Source of the DNA: an uncultured bacterium
Lineage (GTDB): Bacteria; Actinomycetota; Coriobacteriia; Coriobacteriales; Coriobacteriaceae
DNA length: 64,000 bases
Assembly (NCBI GenBank): GCA_905214465.1
Contig: CAJMMD010000001.1
Location: 174,658-238,657 of the forward strand
Direction: 5' to 3'
Shown here one piece after another: positions 7,050 to 14,749 of this stretch. Each line of letters opens with the position of its first letter. The stretch's first letter is position 1. The notes below the pieces were generated by a model that was not told where the DNA came from, made no database searches, and saw only the letters and a list, made by a program, of their open reading frames with translations. The position numbers and the translations under genes are program-made.

Positions 7050-9863
7050 TTACCCCGTGTTCTGCAATCCTGCCGAGACGCCGGTCACAGTCGAAAGAAT
7101 CAGGCTCATGTACTCGGCCTTCTTCTCCTCGGCCATCTCGTCCTGGTTCATACGCACCTCGCGAAGGGCGCGAACCTGGGCGATGGATAGGGCGTCAACA
7201 TAGGGGTTACGCACGCGGACGGCGCAGCCGAGCACGCGGCGACGCTGCAGCGGCCACTCGTCACCGACGATGGCAAGAACCCACTTACGCGTGAGCTGCA
7301 TCTCGGTGAAGACCTTCTCGGACAAATCCTGGCGATCGCCCAGGTGCAGGTACATCTTGGCGATGCGCTGGTCGGTCTTGGCGATCGACATCTCGATGTT
7401 GTCGATAAAGGTGCGGAAGAACGGCCACTCCTGGTAGGCAGCCTTAAGCTGGTCCAGATCGCCAAACTGCTCGCAGGCGGTACCCAGGCCGTACCAGGCG
7501 GCCAGATTGATGCGCGCCTGGCTCCAGCTGAAGATCCACGGAATGGTACGCAGGTCGTCGAGCGACTTGGCACCCAAACCGCGCTTGGCGGGACGCGAGC
7601 CGATCGGCAGCAGACCGACCTCGGTCAGCGGCGTCACGGTCGAGAACCACGGTGTAAAGTCCTCGGTGTTCAGCAGGTCCAGATAGCGCTCGTGGCTTAC
7701 GGCGTTGAGCTTCTCGGCCATATCCCAGAACTTCTGCGTGGTCTCGGTGTTGGTCTTCTCGACGCTCGGAGCCGACTGCAAAAGCGTTGCGGCGGCAACG
7801 GACTCAACATGGCGCTGAGCCAGCGTGCGGTTGCCGTAACGGGCAAAGATGACCTCGCCCTGCTCGGTGAGCTTAAAGAAGCAGTTGACCGAACCCTTGG
7901 GCTGCGCCAGCACGGCCTTGTTGGCCGGACCGCCGCCACGGCCCACGGCACCGCCGCGACCGTGCATGAGCACCAGATCGATATCGTTTTTCTCGGCCCA
8001 CTTGGCAATGCGCTCCTGCGCGGAGTGCAGCGCGAGCATGGCCGTGGTAGGACCGGCATCCTTGGAGGAGTCGGAGTAGCCCAGCATGACCTCCATGCGG
8101 CGGTTGGTCTGGGCAAGGCGCTTTTGCACCACGGGCAGCGTAAGCATCTGGTCGAGCACGTCGACGCAGCCCTCGAGGTCCTCGAGCTGCTCAAACAGCG
8201 GGATCACGTCGAGCTCGGGGACATCCTCCTCGTGTGCAAAGGACAGGTGGGCAAGCTCAAAGACGTCGGCCACATGCTGGGCGCTCTTGGTGAACGAGAT
8301 GATGTAGCGGTGCGCCATCTTCTTGCCGTAGCGCTTTTGGATGGAACCGATAGCACGGAAGGTATCGATGACCTCACGCGTCATGGGCTGCAGGTCGCCA
8401 TGGATACCGTTCTCGTGGATATCCTTGAGGGCGCGGGCATGCACCACGGAGTGCTGACGGAACTCCATCTCGACCATATGGAAGCCGAAGGACTCGACTT
8501 GCCAGATGATGGTCTGGACCGGGCCGTAGGCGGCACGGACGGCACCGCAGGCGGCCAGCGAACGCTGGACGACGCGCAGGTCATCCAGGAACTCGTCGGC
8601 GCTGTGGTACATGGTGTCGGTGATACGGCGCACGGTGGCGTTCAGACGGTCGGCCATGACGAGCATGACGGCGCGATGCGGCTCGTGCTCGGAGATCAGC
8701 TCGGCGCGGGCCGTGTACCGAGGGCTCATCTCGACCTGATGGTTCCACAGGTTAATGAGCTCGGCCGACGGCTTGCTGTAGGTAGCCTCGAGCGTGAGGT
8801 TGCGGCCGATGTGGCGGCACTTGTCCTCGAGCTTGAGCACCATGTGCGTAAAGTACTTGGCGGCGACCTCACGGCTCACCTTGGCGGTGACGTTGGGGTT
8901 ACCGTCGCGGTCGGAACCGATCCAGCTGCCGGGATGGAAGAACGCCGGGCACAGCGGCGGCACAGTACCGGCCTTGTCGCCCAGCACCCAATCGTCAAAA
9001 CGACGATAGATAACGGGGATAACGTCGAACAGCGTGTTATCGAAGATGTCGATGATGGTATCGGCTTCCTCGACCGGCGTGGGCTTCTTGAGCGCGATGG
9101 GGCTCGTACGCACCAGGGCGTCGATCTCCTGCAGCATATGGCGCTCGTTCTCCACCAGGTCGGAGCCGCCCAGACGCGGACGCTCCTCCAGCAGGTTGGA
9201 GATACGGCGGATCTTGCCCTCGACGGCCTTACGACGGGCCTCGGTGGGATGTGCGGTAAAGACAGGGTGGAACTCGAGCTTGTCGAGCAGCTCGTTGGCA
9301 CCCTCGACACCCAGCTCATTCACCAGCTGGTGATAGGCAACGGTAAGCTCGTTGGCAGGATCGACCTCGGTATCGGTCGACGCACCGGCCTCGCGCTCGC
9401 GCAGCTGCGCCACACGGTAGTTCTCCTCCGACAGGTTTGCCAGATGGAAAAAGCTCGTAAAGGCGCGGACAATGACCTGCTGCTTATCGAGCGGCAGGCT
9501 GTCGATCAAATCGACGACCTCACGAAATGCCACGGCAGTGGGCTCGTCGGCGGTGGGCACGCCCTGCTCGTCGACGGCTTCGTCGGCAGCGCAGGTACCG
9601 GGGTTGCCGGCATTGACCACAATCTCGGCTGTCAAAATCTTGTCGAACAGGTCCGCGATCTCGGGATCATACTCGCTAAGCACACGGCGCTCCAGGCGCA
9701 AGAACAGCGCCAGATTGTCGCGCAGCTCCTCGGGGATCTCGATCTCGGCGAGACGCTCCCTGGACTCGGCATTCGAGCCGATTCGGTTAACGAGGCGGTT
9801 GACCACGGCAGCGACGCGCGCCGCGGCTTCGGGTACAGACTGGTTGCTTAGGTTCTCAGCCAC
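7050..9863 (-). CDS. ppc: Phosphoenolpyruvate carboxylase
   Basis: PEP carboxylase makes oxaloacetate from PEP and bicarbonate, an anaplerotic reaction. The protein shows TAHPTEARRK (catalytic His region), GSDRDGNPNV, the LGYSDSSKDAG loop, and MHGRGGAVGRGGGP with its active-site glycine-rich loop. It ends with the invariant C-terminal QNTG. The length of about 937 residues is normal. The GTG at 9863 is preferred because GGGAGG sits 4-5 nt before it. The in-frame ATG at 9875 has its AAGGAGG almost touching it. It is a monocistronic unit ending at palindrome B. Confidence 0.95.
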   Translation of the reverse strand: MAENLSNQSVPEAAARVAAVVNRLVNRIGSNAESRERLAEIEIPEELRDNLALFLRLERRVLSEYDPEIADLFDKILTAEIVVNAGNPGTCAADEAVDEQGVPTADEPTAVAFREVVDLIDSLPLDKQQVIVRAFTSFFHLANLSEENYRVAQLREREAGASTDTEVDPANELTVAYHQLVNELGVEGANELLDKLEFHPVFTAHPTEARRKAVEGKIRRISNLLEERPRLGGSDLVENERHMLQEIDALVRTSPIALKKPTPVEEADTIIDIFDNTLFDVIPVIYRRFDDWVLGDKAGTVPPLCPAFFHPGSWIGSDRDGNPNVTAKVSREVAAKYFTHMVLKLEDKCRHIGRNLTLEATYSKPSAELINLWNHQVEMSPRYTARAELISEHEPHRAVMLVMADRLNATVRRITDTMYHSADEFLDDLRVVQRSLAACGAVRAAYGPVQTIIWQVESFGFHMVEMEFRQHSVVHARALKDIHENGIHGDLQPMTREVIDTFRAIGSIQKRYGKKMAHRYIISFTKSAQHVADVFELAHLSFAHEEDVPELDVIPLFEQLEDLEGCVDVLDQMLTLPVVQKRLAQTNRRMEVMLGYSDSSKDAGPTTAMLALHSAQERIAKWAEKNDIDLVLMHGRGGAVGRGGGPANKAVLAQPKGSVNCFFKLTEQGEVIFARYGNRTLAQRHVESVAAATLLQSAPSVEKTNTETTQKFWDMAEKLNAVSHERYLDLLNTEDFTPWFSTVTPLTEVGLLPIGSRPAKRGLGAKSLDDLRTIPWIFSWSQARINLAAWYGLGTACEQFGDLDQLKAAYQEWPFFRTFIDNIEMSIAKTDQRIAKMYLHLGDRQDLSEKVFTEMQLTRKWVLAIVGDEWPLQRRRVLGCAVRVRNPYVDALSIAQVRALREVRMNQDEMAEEKKAEYMSLILSTVTGVSAGLQNTG

Positions 9864-9907
9864 GTTTCCTCCCATTCCTCCTTCTATGCACGTAACATGC
9901 GGTATTC

Positions 9908-9967
9908 ATTATAGGCGCTTGAGAAATACTTTCGACACTGATTGCGCTTTACCACACAAAAGTATTT
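9908..9967 (-). promoter_or_regulatory. ppc promoter with upstream dyad
   Basis: A consensus -10 box TATAAT (minus strand, 9908-9913) lies 45 nt upstream of the ppc start. Inverted 9-bp arms AAATACTTT (9924-9932) and AAAGTATTT (9959-9967) flank the -35 area, so a regulator could bind there. No clear -35 hexamer is seen, which fits an activator-dependent promoter (inference). Confidence 0.5.
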
Positions 9968-10120
9968 TCTGCATTGCAAAGGTTTTTGCCCTAAATGGTC
10001 GTATTTCTCGGTGGGCGGCATACGTAAACGGAGGCATTCCGCATAAAAGCGAAACACCCCCGTAACAATCGCTCTCCATGAGCAGGGCACGTTAGCAGGC
10101 CCGAAGCTCAAAAAGATGCG

Positions 10121-11434
10121 CTACAGGCGTTCGCGAACCGCCTCGACGACGTTGTCCAGATCGGCGAGCACCTCGTCATGGCTCTGCATGTCGCGCACTT
10201 TGACCTTGCCGGCGGCAAGCTCGTCGCCACCCAGGACCAAGATGAGCTTGGCGCCTACCTTATCGGCTTGCTTAAACTGGGCCTTGAGCGAACGACCCTG
10301 ATAGTCGGCCTCGGTCACAATCCCTGCGGCGCGAAGCTCCTGCGTAATGGCAAAGACGTTCTGACGCAGCTCCTTGCCGGCGTTGGCGACATAGACGCAC
10401 GGGGCCTCATCGGCACCCAAATCGCTGCCAAAGGCCTGCAGGGCCAGCAGGGCGCGCTCAAAACCGACAGCAAAGCCGACGCCCGCCGTGGGCTTGCCAC
10501 CCTCGAGCTCGACCAGGCCATCGTAGCGGCCGCCGCCGCCGATGGAGCCGACGCCGGCGCCAGGGGCCTCGACCTCAAAGACAGTACGGGTGTAGTAGTC
10601 CAGGCCGCGCACCAAGGTGGGATCCTCGACATACTCGATACCGGCGGCATCCAGATAGCGCTTGACCTGCTCGTAGTGCTCGCGGCACTCATCGCACAGG
10701 TTGTCACCCATCAGCGGAGCCTCGGCCATGATCTCGCGGCAGTGGTCGTTCTTGCAGTCGAAGGCACGCAGCGGGTTGAGCTCGGCGCGCTCGCGGCACT
10801 CATCGCACATCTCGTCGGCGTGATCGAGGATGAACTGCTTAACCTGCTCGCGATAAGCCGGACGGCACTGGGCGTCACCCATCGAGTTGATGAGCAGACG
10901 AAGCTTGGAAAGATCGAAGCCCAGGCGCTTGTAGAACTCCATGAGCATGATGATGCACTCGGCATCTGCCGCCGGATCGGGAGCGCCGAGCCACTCGATG
11001 CCCACCTGGTGGAACTGGCGCAGGCGGCCCTTCTGGGGACGCTCGCCGCGGAACATGGCCTCGGCGTAGTACGCCTTAAACGGCGTGGAGCCCTGGGGCA
11101 CCAGATTGTTCTCGACGACGGCGCGCACCACGCCGGCCGTGCCCTCGGGGCGAAGTGCTAGGCGCTGCTTGGGCTTGAGTTTGGTGTCGGTGCCCTCGGT
11201 AAAGACGCGCTCCAGGTTGGCACCGCTGAACACACGGAACATTTCCTTGCGCACGACGTCGGTCGACTGGCCGATACCGTGGACAAACACGTCCACCTGC
11301 TCGATCGCGGGCGTCTCGATGGGTTTAAAACCAAACGGCTCGAACACGCCGGCCGCAATCTGCTGCATCTTTTGCCAGGCGCGCATCTCGGCGCCGATAA
11401 GGTCGCGGGTTCCCTCCGCCTTCTGTGCCTGCAT
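10121..11434 (-). CDS. hisS: Histidyl-tRNA synthetase
   Basis: This class II synthetase charges tRNA-His. Its 437 residues include the N-terminal KAEGTRDL and the motif 2 region RGERPQKGRLRQFHQVG. The histidine A motif reads LVRGLDYYTRTVFE, and GSIGGGGRYDGL follows. A C-terminal anticodon-binding domain begins near residue 335. A Cys-rich insertion is present at about residues 215-250 (MCDECRE, LCDECRE); it resembles a zinc-binding insert seen in some bacterial HisRS. The ATG at 11434 has AAAGG 9 nt upstream; a TTG two codons earlier is possible. Confidence 0.95.
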   Translation of the reverse strand: MQAQKAEGTRDLIGAEMRAWQKMQQIAAGVFEPFGFKPIETPAIEQVDVFVHGIGQSTDVVRKEMFRVFSGANLERVFTEGTDTKLKPKQRLALRPEGTAGVVRAVVENNLVPQGSTPFKAYYAEAMFRGERPQKGRLRQFHQVGIEWLGAPDPAADAECIIMLMEFYKRLGFDLSKLRLLINSMGDAQCRPAYREQVKQFILDHADEMCDECRERAELNPLRAFDCKNDHCREIMAEAPLMGDNLCDECREHYEQVKRYLDAAGIEYVEDPTLVRGLDYYTRTVFEVEAPGAGVGSIGGGGRYDGLVELEGGKPTAGVGFAVGFERALLALQAFGSDLGADEAPCVYVANAGKELRQNVFAITQELRAAGIVTEADYQGRSLKAQFKQADKVGAKLILVLGGDELAAGKVKVRDMQSHDEVLADLDNVVEAVRERL

Positions 11435-11476
11435 GGGCAAACACCTTTCTTTTGTATCGCGTCATAGGTAGTGGTC

Positions 11477-11482
11477 ATTATA
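11477..11482 (-). promoter_or_regulatory. hisS -10 box
   Basis: TATAAT on the minus strand lies 43 nt upstream of the hisS start. There is no convincing -35. No T-box sequence is seen in the leader. Confidence 0.45.
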
Positions 11483-11498
11483 CGGCACAAACTCAAAC

Positions 11499-11700
11499 CG
11501 CGGCGGTGCATCTGACCGAACGAGGGTATGGGGACTCGTTCGGCCAGATGCACCGCCGCGACAGCTGATCCGCTTTCCTCCGACCCCTTCGGGTCACATG
11601 ATCTGCTGGGGACGAAGGAAAGCGGACCGTCCTTTGACCTGCGGCGACCTTGGAAACCGAATGATGGTACGAGCATCCATTCGGCTCCCAAGACCGCCGC
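11499..11700. repeat. Array of three long hairpins upstream of hisS
   Basis: Three consecutive inverted repeats fill the 305-bp gap between hisS and the MFS pseudogene. The first has 26-bp arms at 11499-11524 and 11535-11560, one mismatch. The second spans about 11567-11628. The third has imperfect 27-nt arms at 11641-11667 and 11674-11700. None has a T-tract. The outer arms of the first and third both contain GCGGCG at their bases. No gene is seen here. Confidence 0.7.
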
Positions 11701-11738
11701 GGGCAGATCAGGGTGAGCCGGCAAACGCGGCAGCGCCC

Positions 11739-12147
11739 TTACTCTCCCGCCGCGCTCGCGCGCAGCTTGGCGGCAATGGGCTCGGATGCCAGCAGGAACA
11801 CGAGCATGACCACGGAGCACGCCAGGCATACAATCCAGGTGCTCGCAAAGGAGCCCGTGGCATCGAACAGCACGCCCGAGACGATGGCGCCCACGGTGCC
11901 GCCGACCATCTCGAGCGAGGTAATGGTGCCCGCTGCCTTACCCAGGTCGGCCATGCCAAACTGCTTAGACGCAGCGATCGTGGGCGTTGGAGATGTTGTA
12001 CTGCGCAAGAGAAATTCCCAAGTCGCTGACGATGAGCGGCTGGAACAGGCTCATGCAGTTGACGAAAATGGTGTAGCACGTGGCCATGATCACGAAGCCA
12101 GAGGCCACCACGAACCAGCCAGGGAAAAATTTACGTTGCTGGGACAT
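11739..12147 (-). pseudogene. MFS transporter remnant with internal deletion
   Basis: The first 53 residues begin MSQQRKFFPGWFVVASGF and cover a first transmembrane helix of a major facilitator transporter up to SLAQYNIS. The reading frame then shifts into sequence that ends within a few codons. The C-terminal part resumes in another frame at KQFGMADLGKAAGTI and runs to 11739, giving the last two helices. About 250-280 residues of a normal 400-residue transporter are missing. The junction lies near 11985. No internal repeat or mobile element is visible at the junction. The remnant sits 3 nt downstream of the M20 gene, so it was probably its co-transcribed transporter. Confidence 0.8.
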
Positions 12148-12150
12148 GGA

Positions 12151-13449
12151 TTACTCCTTGTGGTCCGCAATGTATCCGAGAGCGACGGCGGCATAAGCCG
12201 CGGCGCCGAGGGGAAGCTCGGCATCGTTAAAGCGCGCCTTGGGATGATGCTGGGCAAAATGCTCGTCCGTATCGGTCACGGCCGCGCCCACCGTAAAGTA
12301 CGCACTTGGGATCTCGCTCGAGATAAGTGCGAAATCCTCGCTCGCCATGGCGTGGAATAGCGGCAGGAAGGCAGCCTTGGGCAGCACCGCGCCCACGTAG
12401 CCAAGCGAGGCCTGGGTCATATCGCTGTCGAGCACGAGCGGCGGAACGTCCGAAAGCGTCTCGATGGTTGCCGGCGTACGATATGTTGCGGCAACGCCGT
12501 TGACGACCTCGGCGATACGCTCCTTGAGATGAGCCATGAGCTCGACATCGAAGCCGCGCAGCGTTCCCTCGAGCACGCAGGTGTCGGGAATGACGTTGGC
12601 AGCCTGACCGCCGGCAAACTTACCAACGGCAAGTGCAACTTCCTTGGCCGCCGGCACCTCGCGGGAGATAAGCTCCTGGAGCGCTAGGTGCACATGCACG
12701 CCCGCCGTAATGGGGTCGATGCAAATCTCGGGGCTCGAGCCATGGCCACCCTTGCCCTGCAGCGTGATGCGGAAACCGTACACGCCCGAGAGCGCCGGAC
12801 TCCCATAGAGCACTAGGCCGAGCGGCGACTGGCTGTTGACGTGCATGGCAAAAGTTGCCTGAGGACGCGGGTTCTCGAGCAAGCCGTCGGCGATGGCAGC
12901 GCGTGCCCCCTCAAAGGTCTCCTCACCCGGCTGGAACAGCAGTTTGACGGTGGCATTGGCGTCGACAAGCTCGGCCTCGCGGGCCTTGAGCAAACGGGCC
13001 GCGCCGAGCAGCGCCGTCGCATGCATATCGTGGCCACAAGCGTGCATGCAGCCGTTGGTGGATGCAAAGGGCTCGCCCGATTCCTCGGCAACGGGCAGGG
13101 CATCCATGTCGCCGCGAAGCATGATAACCGTACCGGCTTGTTCGTCCGTGCAGACGCCATTGCCCTGGGCCGCGGCGGCACCGGCGCCGACAAGGCCCAC
13201 AACGCAGGAACCATCGACGAGCGTGGCAAACGGGATGTCCATCTCGGTCAAGCGCGCTTGGATATACGCAGAGGTCTGTGGGAGGCTATTACCCAGCTCG
13301 GGCATCTGGTGTAGATCGTGTCGCCATGCGGCAAGCTCACCGGCAAATGCCTGGGCTTCTTTGACTAGGCCATCGCCGATAGCGGTCTGCGCCGCTGTGG
13401 TAGCCTGCGGCGCTGGTTGCGGTTGAAGATCGGACAGAGCTGGTGCCAT
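12151..13449 (-). CDS. M20-family amidohydrolase (hippurate/aminoacyl hydrolase type)
   Basis: This metal-dependent hydrolase cleaves N-acyl amino acid or related amide bonds. It has 432 residues. The metal ligands are visible in MLRGDMDALPV, HACGHDMHA and FQPGEETFEGA. The lid or dimerization region has QGKGGHGSSP, and a final His is in FHAMASEDF. The ATG at 13449 has GGAGG 6 nt upstream; the longer open frame starting far upstream lacks such a site. The N-terminal 25 residues are low-complexity Ala/Gln/Pro. The substrate is not known. A broken MFS gene directly follows, suggesting a former uptake and hydrolysis pair. Confidence 0.88.
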   Translation of the reverse strand: MAPALSDLQPQPAPQATTAAQTAIGDGLVKEAQAFAGELAAWRHDLHQMPELGNSLPQTSAYIQARLTEMDIPFATLVDGSCVVGLVGAGAAAAQGNGVCTDEQAGTVIMLRGDMDALPVAEESGEPFASTNGCMHACGHDMHATALLGAARLLKAREAELVDANATVKLLFQPGEETFEGARAAIADGLLENPRPQATFAMHVNSQSPLGLVLYGSPALSGVYGFRITLQGKGGHGSSPEICIDPITAGVHVHLALQELISREVPAAKEVALAVGKFAGGQAANVIPDTCVLEGTLRGFDVELMAHLKERIAEVVNGVAATYRTPATIETLSDVPPLVLDSDMTQASLGYVGAVLPKAAFLPLFHAMASEDFALISSEIPSAYFTVGAAVTDTDEHFAQHHPKARFNDAELPLGAAAYAAVALGYIADHKE

Positions 13450-13533
13450 AGATGCCCTCCAGTAACGTTTTTGCAGCACGCACTTTGACAGCGTAAAGTG
13501 CAAGGCACAACTGTAAGGGCATGACATAAAAAA

Positions 13534-13554
13534 CGCCGCCCTGGGAGGGCGGCG
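13534..13554 (-). terminator. Rho-independent terminator after the EamA gene
   Basis: A perfect CGCCGCCC/GGGCGGCG stem is followed on the minus strand by six T residues. Confidence 0.85.
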
Positions 13555-13565
13555 CAACAAGTTGT

Positions 13566-14549
13566 TTACAATTGCGGGCGAGATTTTCGGCGCAAGAAAT
13601 CGAAATGCGTCTCGCTCAAGATAATCGACAAAAAGATGAGCGCAAAGCCGGCAAGCAGGCGCGAGGTGAGCGCCTCCCCCATCAACAACACCGAGAACAG
13701 CACACCCGAGGGCGACTCCATCGAAAGAAGCAACGAGCCCGTCGAGGCCGGGACGTGCGCCAGACCGACGTTTTGGACGAGCAGTGCCACGCACGTGCAG
13801 CCCACCGAGAGGAAGACCATCACGCCGATAAAACTCGGCGTCCACACGGACAGAGGCGCCTGAGTCTCGAATAGTAGCGACGTGATTAAGCTCAAAACGC
13901 CATTGCCCACAAACATCCAAAACGTGATGACGTTGATATCCATCTTGCGACCGTACTTGGCAGTCACCGCCATCTGGATGGCGAAGAAGATCGCGCCGCC
14001 CAAGGTAATAACATCGCCGGCATTGAACTCGACGCTATCGAGCGCTACCAGGCCAATACCCGCCAGGCACAACAACGCTGCACCCAGGTTATACCGGGTA
14101 AGCTTTTCACCGCTCAGGACATAGCTTGCAAACGGCACAAGGATGCAATACGTGCCGGTCAAAAAAGCGCTCTTGCCCGCCGTGGTCTGTGCCAGGCCGA
14201 TCGTCTGCAAACCGTAGGCACCCCACATGAGCGCGCCCATGCCAAGCCCGACGATCAGGTTGCGGGCATTGAAATGAGCGATGATGCGCTTATGGAAAAT
14301 TGCAAACATAACCAGTGATGCCGGGAGAAAGCGAACATAGACCAGCTCGAACACCGGAATGGTGTCGAGTGCGTCCTTCATAGTGGTAAAGGAGTAGCCC
14401 CAGATAATCGCCACCGAAAGCAGTAGAACTTTCCAGAACAACGGCGAGCGTGCGCCGGCACCCCGGGGAATACCACCCGCGCCCAAATCCTCACGGGCTA
14501 CAGGGCTATCGGGCATGTTTTCGATTTCGTTGGCAGCGTATTGGGCCAT
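13566..14549 (-). CDS. EamA/DMT-family transporter
   Basis: This membrane protein of the drug/metabolite transporter superfamily has 327 residues. It carries ten predicted helices in two EamA repeats (about residues 38-170 and 180-315) after a 35-residue cytosolic tail. Features include WGYSFTTMKDAL in helix 1 and PASTGSLLLSMESPSGVLFS in the second repeat. Export of amino acids or other metabolites is typical of the family, but the substrate cannot be read from sequence. The ATG at 14549 is used, with GAGG 7 nt upstream. The gene stands alone, ending in a strong terminator. Confidence 0.85.
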   Translation of the reverse strand: MAQYAANEIENMPDSPVAREDLGAGGIPRGAGARSPLFWKVLLLSVAIIWGYSFTTMKDALDTIPVFELVYVRFLPASLVMFAIFHKRIIAHFNARNLIVGLGMGALMWGAYGLQTIGLAQTTAGKSAFLTGTYCILVPFASYVLSGEKLTRYNLGAALLCLAGIGLVALDSVEFNAGDVITLGGAIFFAIQMAVTAKYGRKMDINVITFWMFVGNGVLSLITSLLFETQAPLSVWTPSFIGVMVFLSVGCTCVALLVQNVGLAHVPASTGSLLLSMESPSGVLFSVLLMGEALTSRLLAGFALIFLSIILSETHFDFLRRKSRPQL

Positions 14550-14625
14550 GGAACATCCTCGCACTCAATCTGGGCGTGGTGTCCGCACGCGTATGGCTGC
14601 GTGCCGCCTCATGGTCAAATAAAAA

Positions 14626-14655
14626 CGGGACGCGCCGGACCCCCGGCACGCCCCG
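14626..14655 (-). terminator. Terminator after the YhgE/Pip pair
   Basis: A GC-rich stem, CGGGGCGTGCCGG with CCGGCGCGTCCCG, is followed on the minus strand by a TTTTTATTT tail. It ends the transcript of the two YhgE-like genes. Confidence 0.8.
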
Positions 14656-14749
14656 CTACTGTAGCAACAACCAAGCAGCTCATGCAATTCACTCAACTAA
14701 AGCGTCGAGCCGGAAGGCCTCGATGTTCCGTCAACGCCACATTGTCGCG

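Noticed and set aside
11440..11740. T-box riboswitch for hisS
   Set aside because: The leader lacks the TGGAACCGCG antiterminator sequence and a terminator stem with a T-run; only long hairpins are seen.
13450..13920. Upstream extension of the M20 hydrolase frame
   Set aside because: It overlaps the EamA gene and terminator, and the ATG at 13449 has a proper ribosome binding site.
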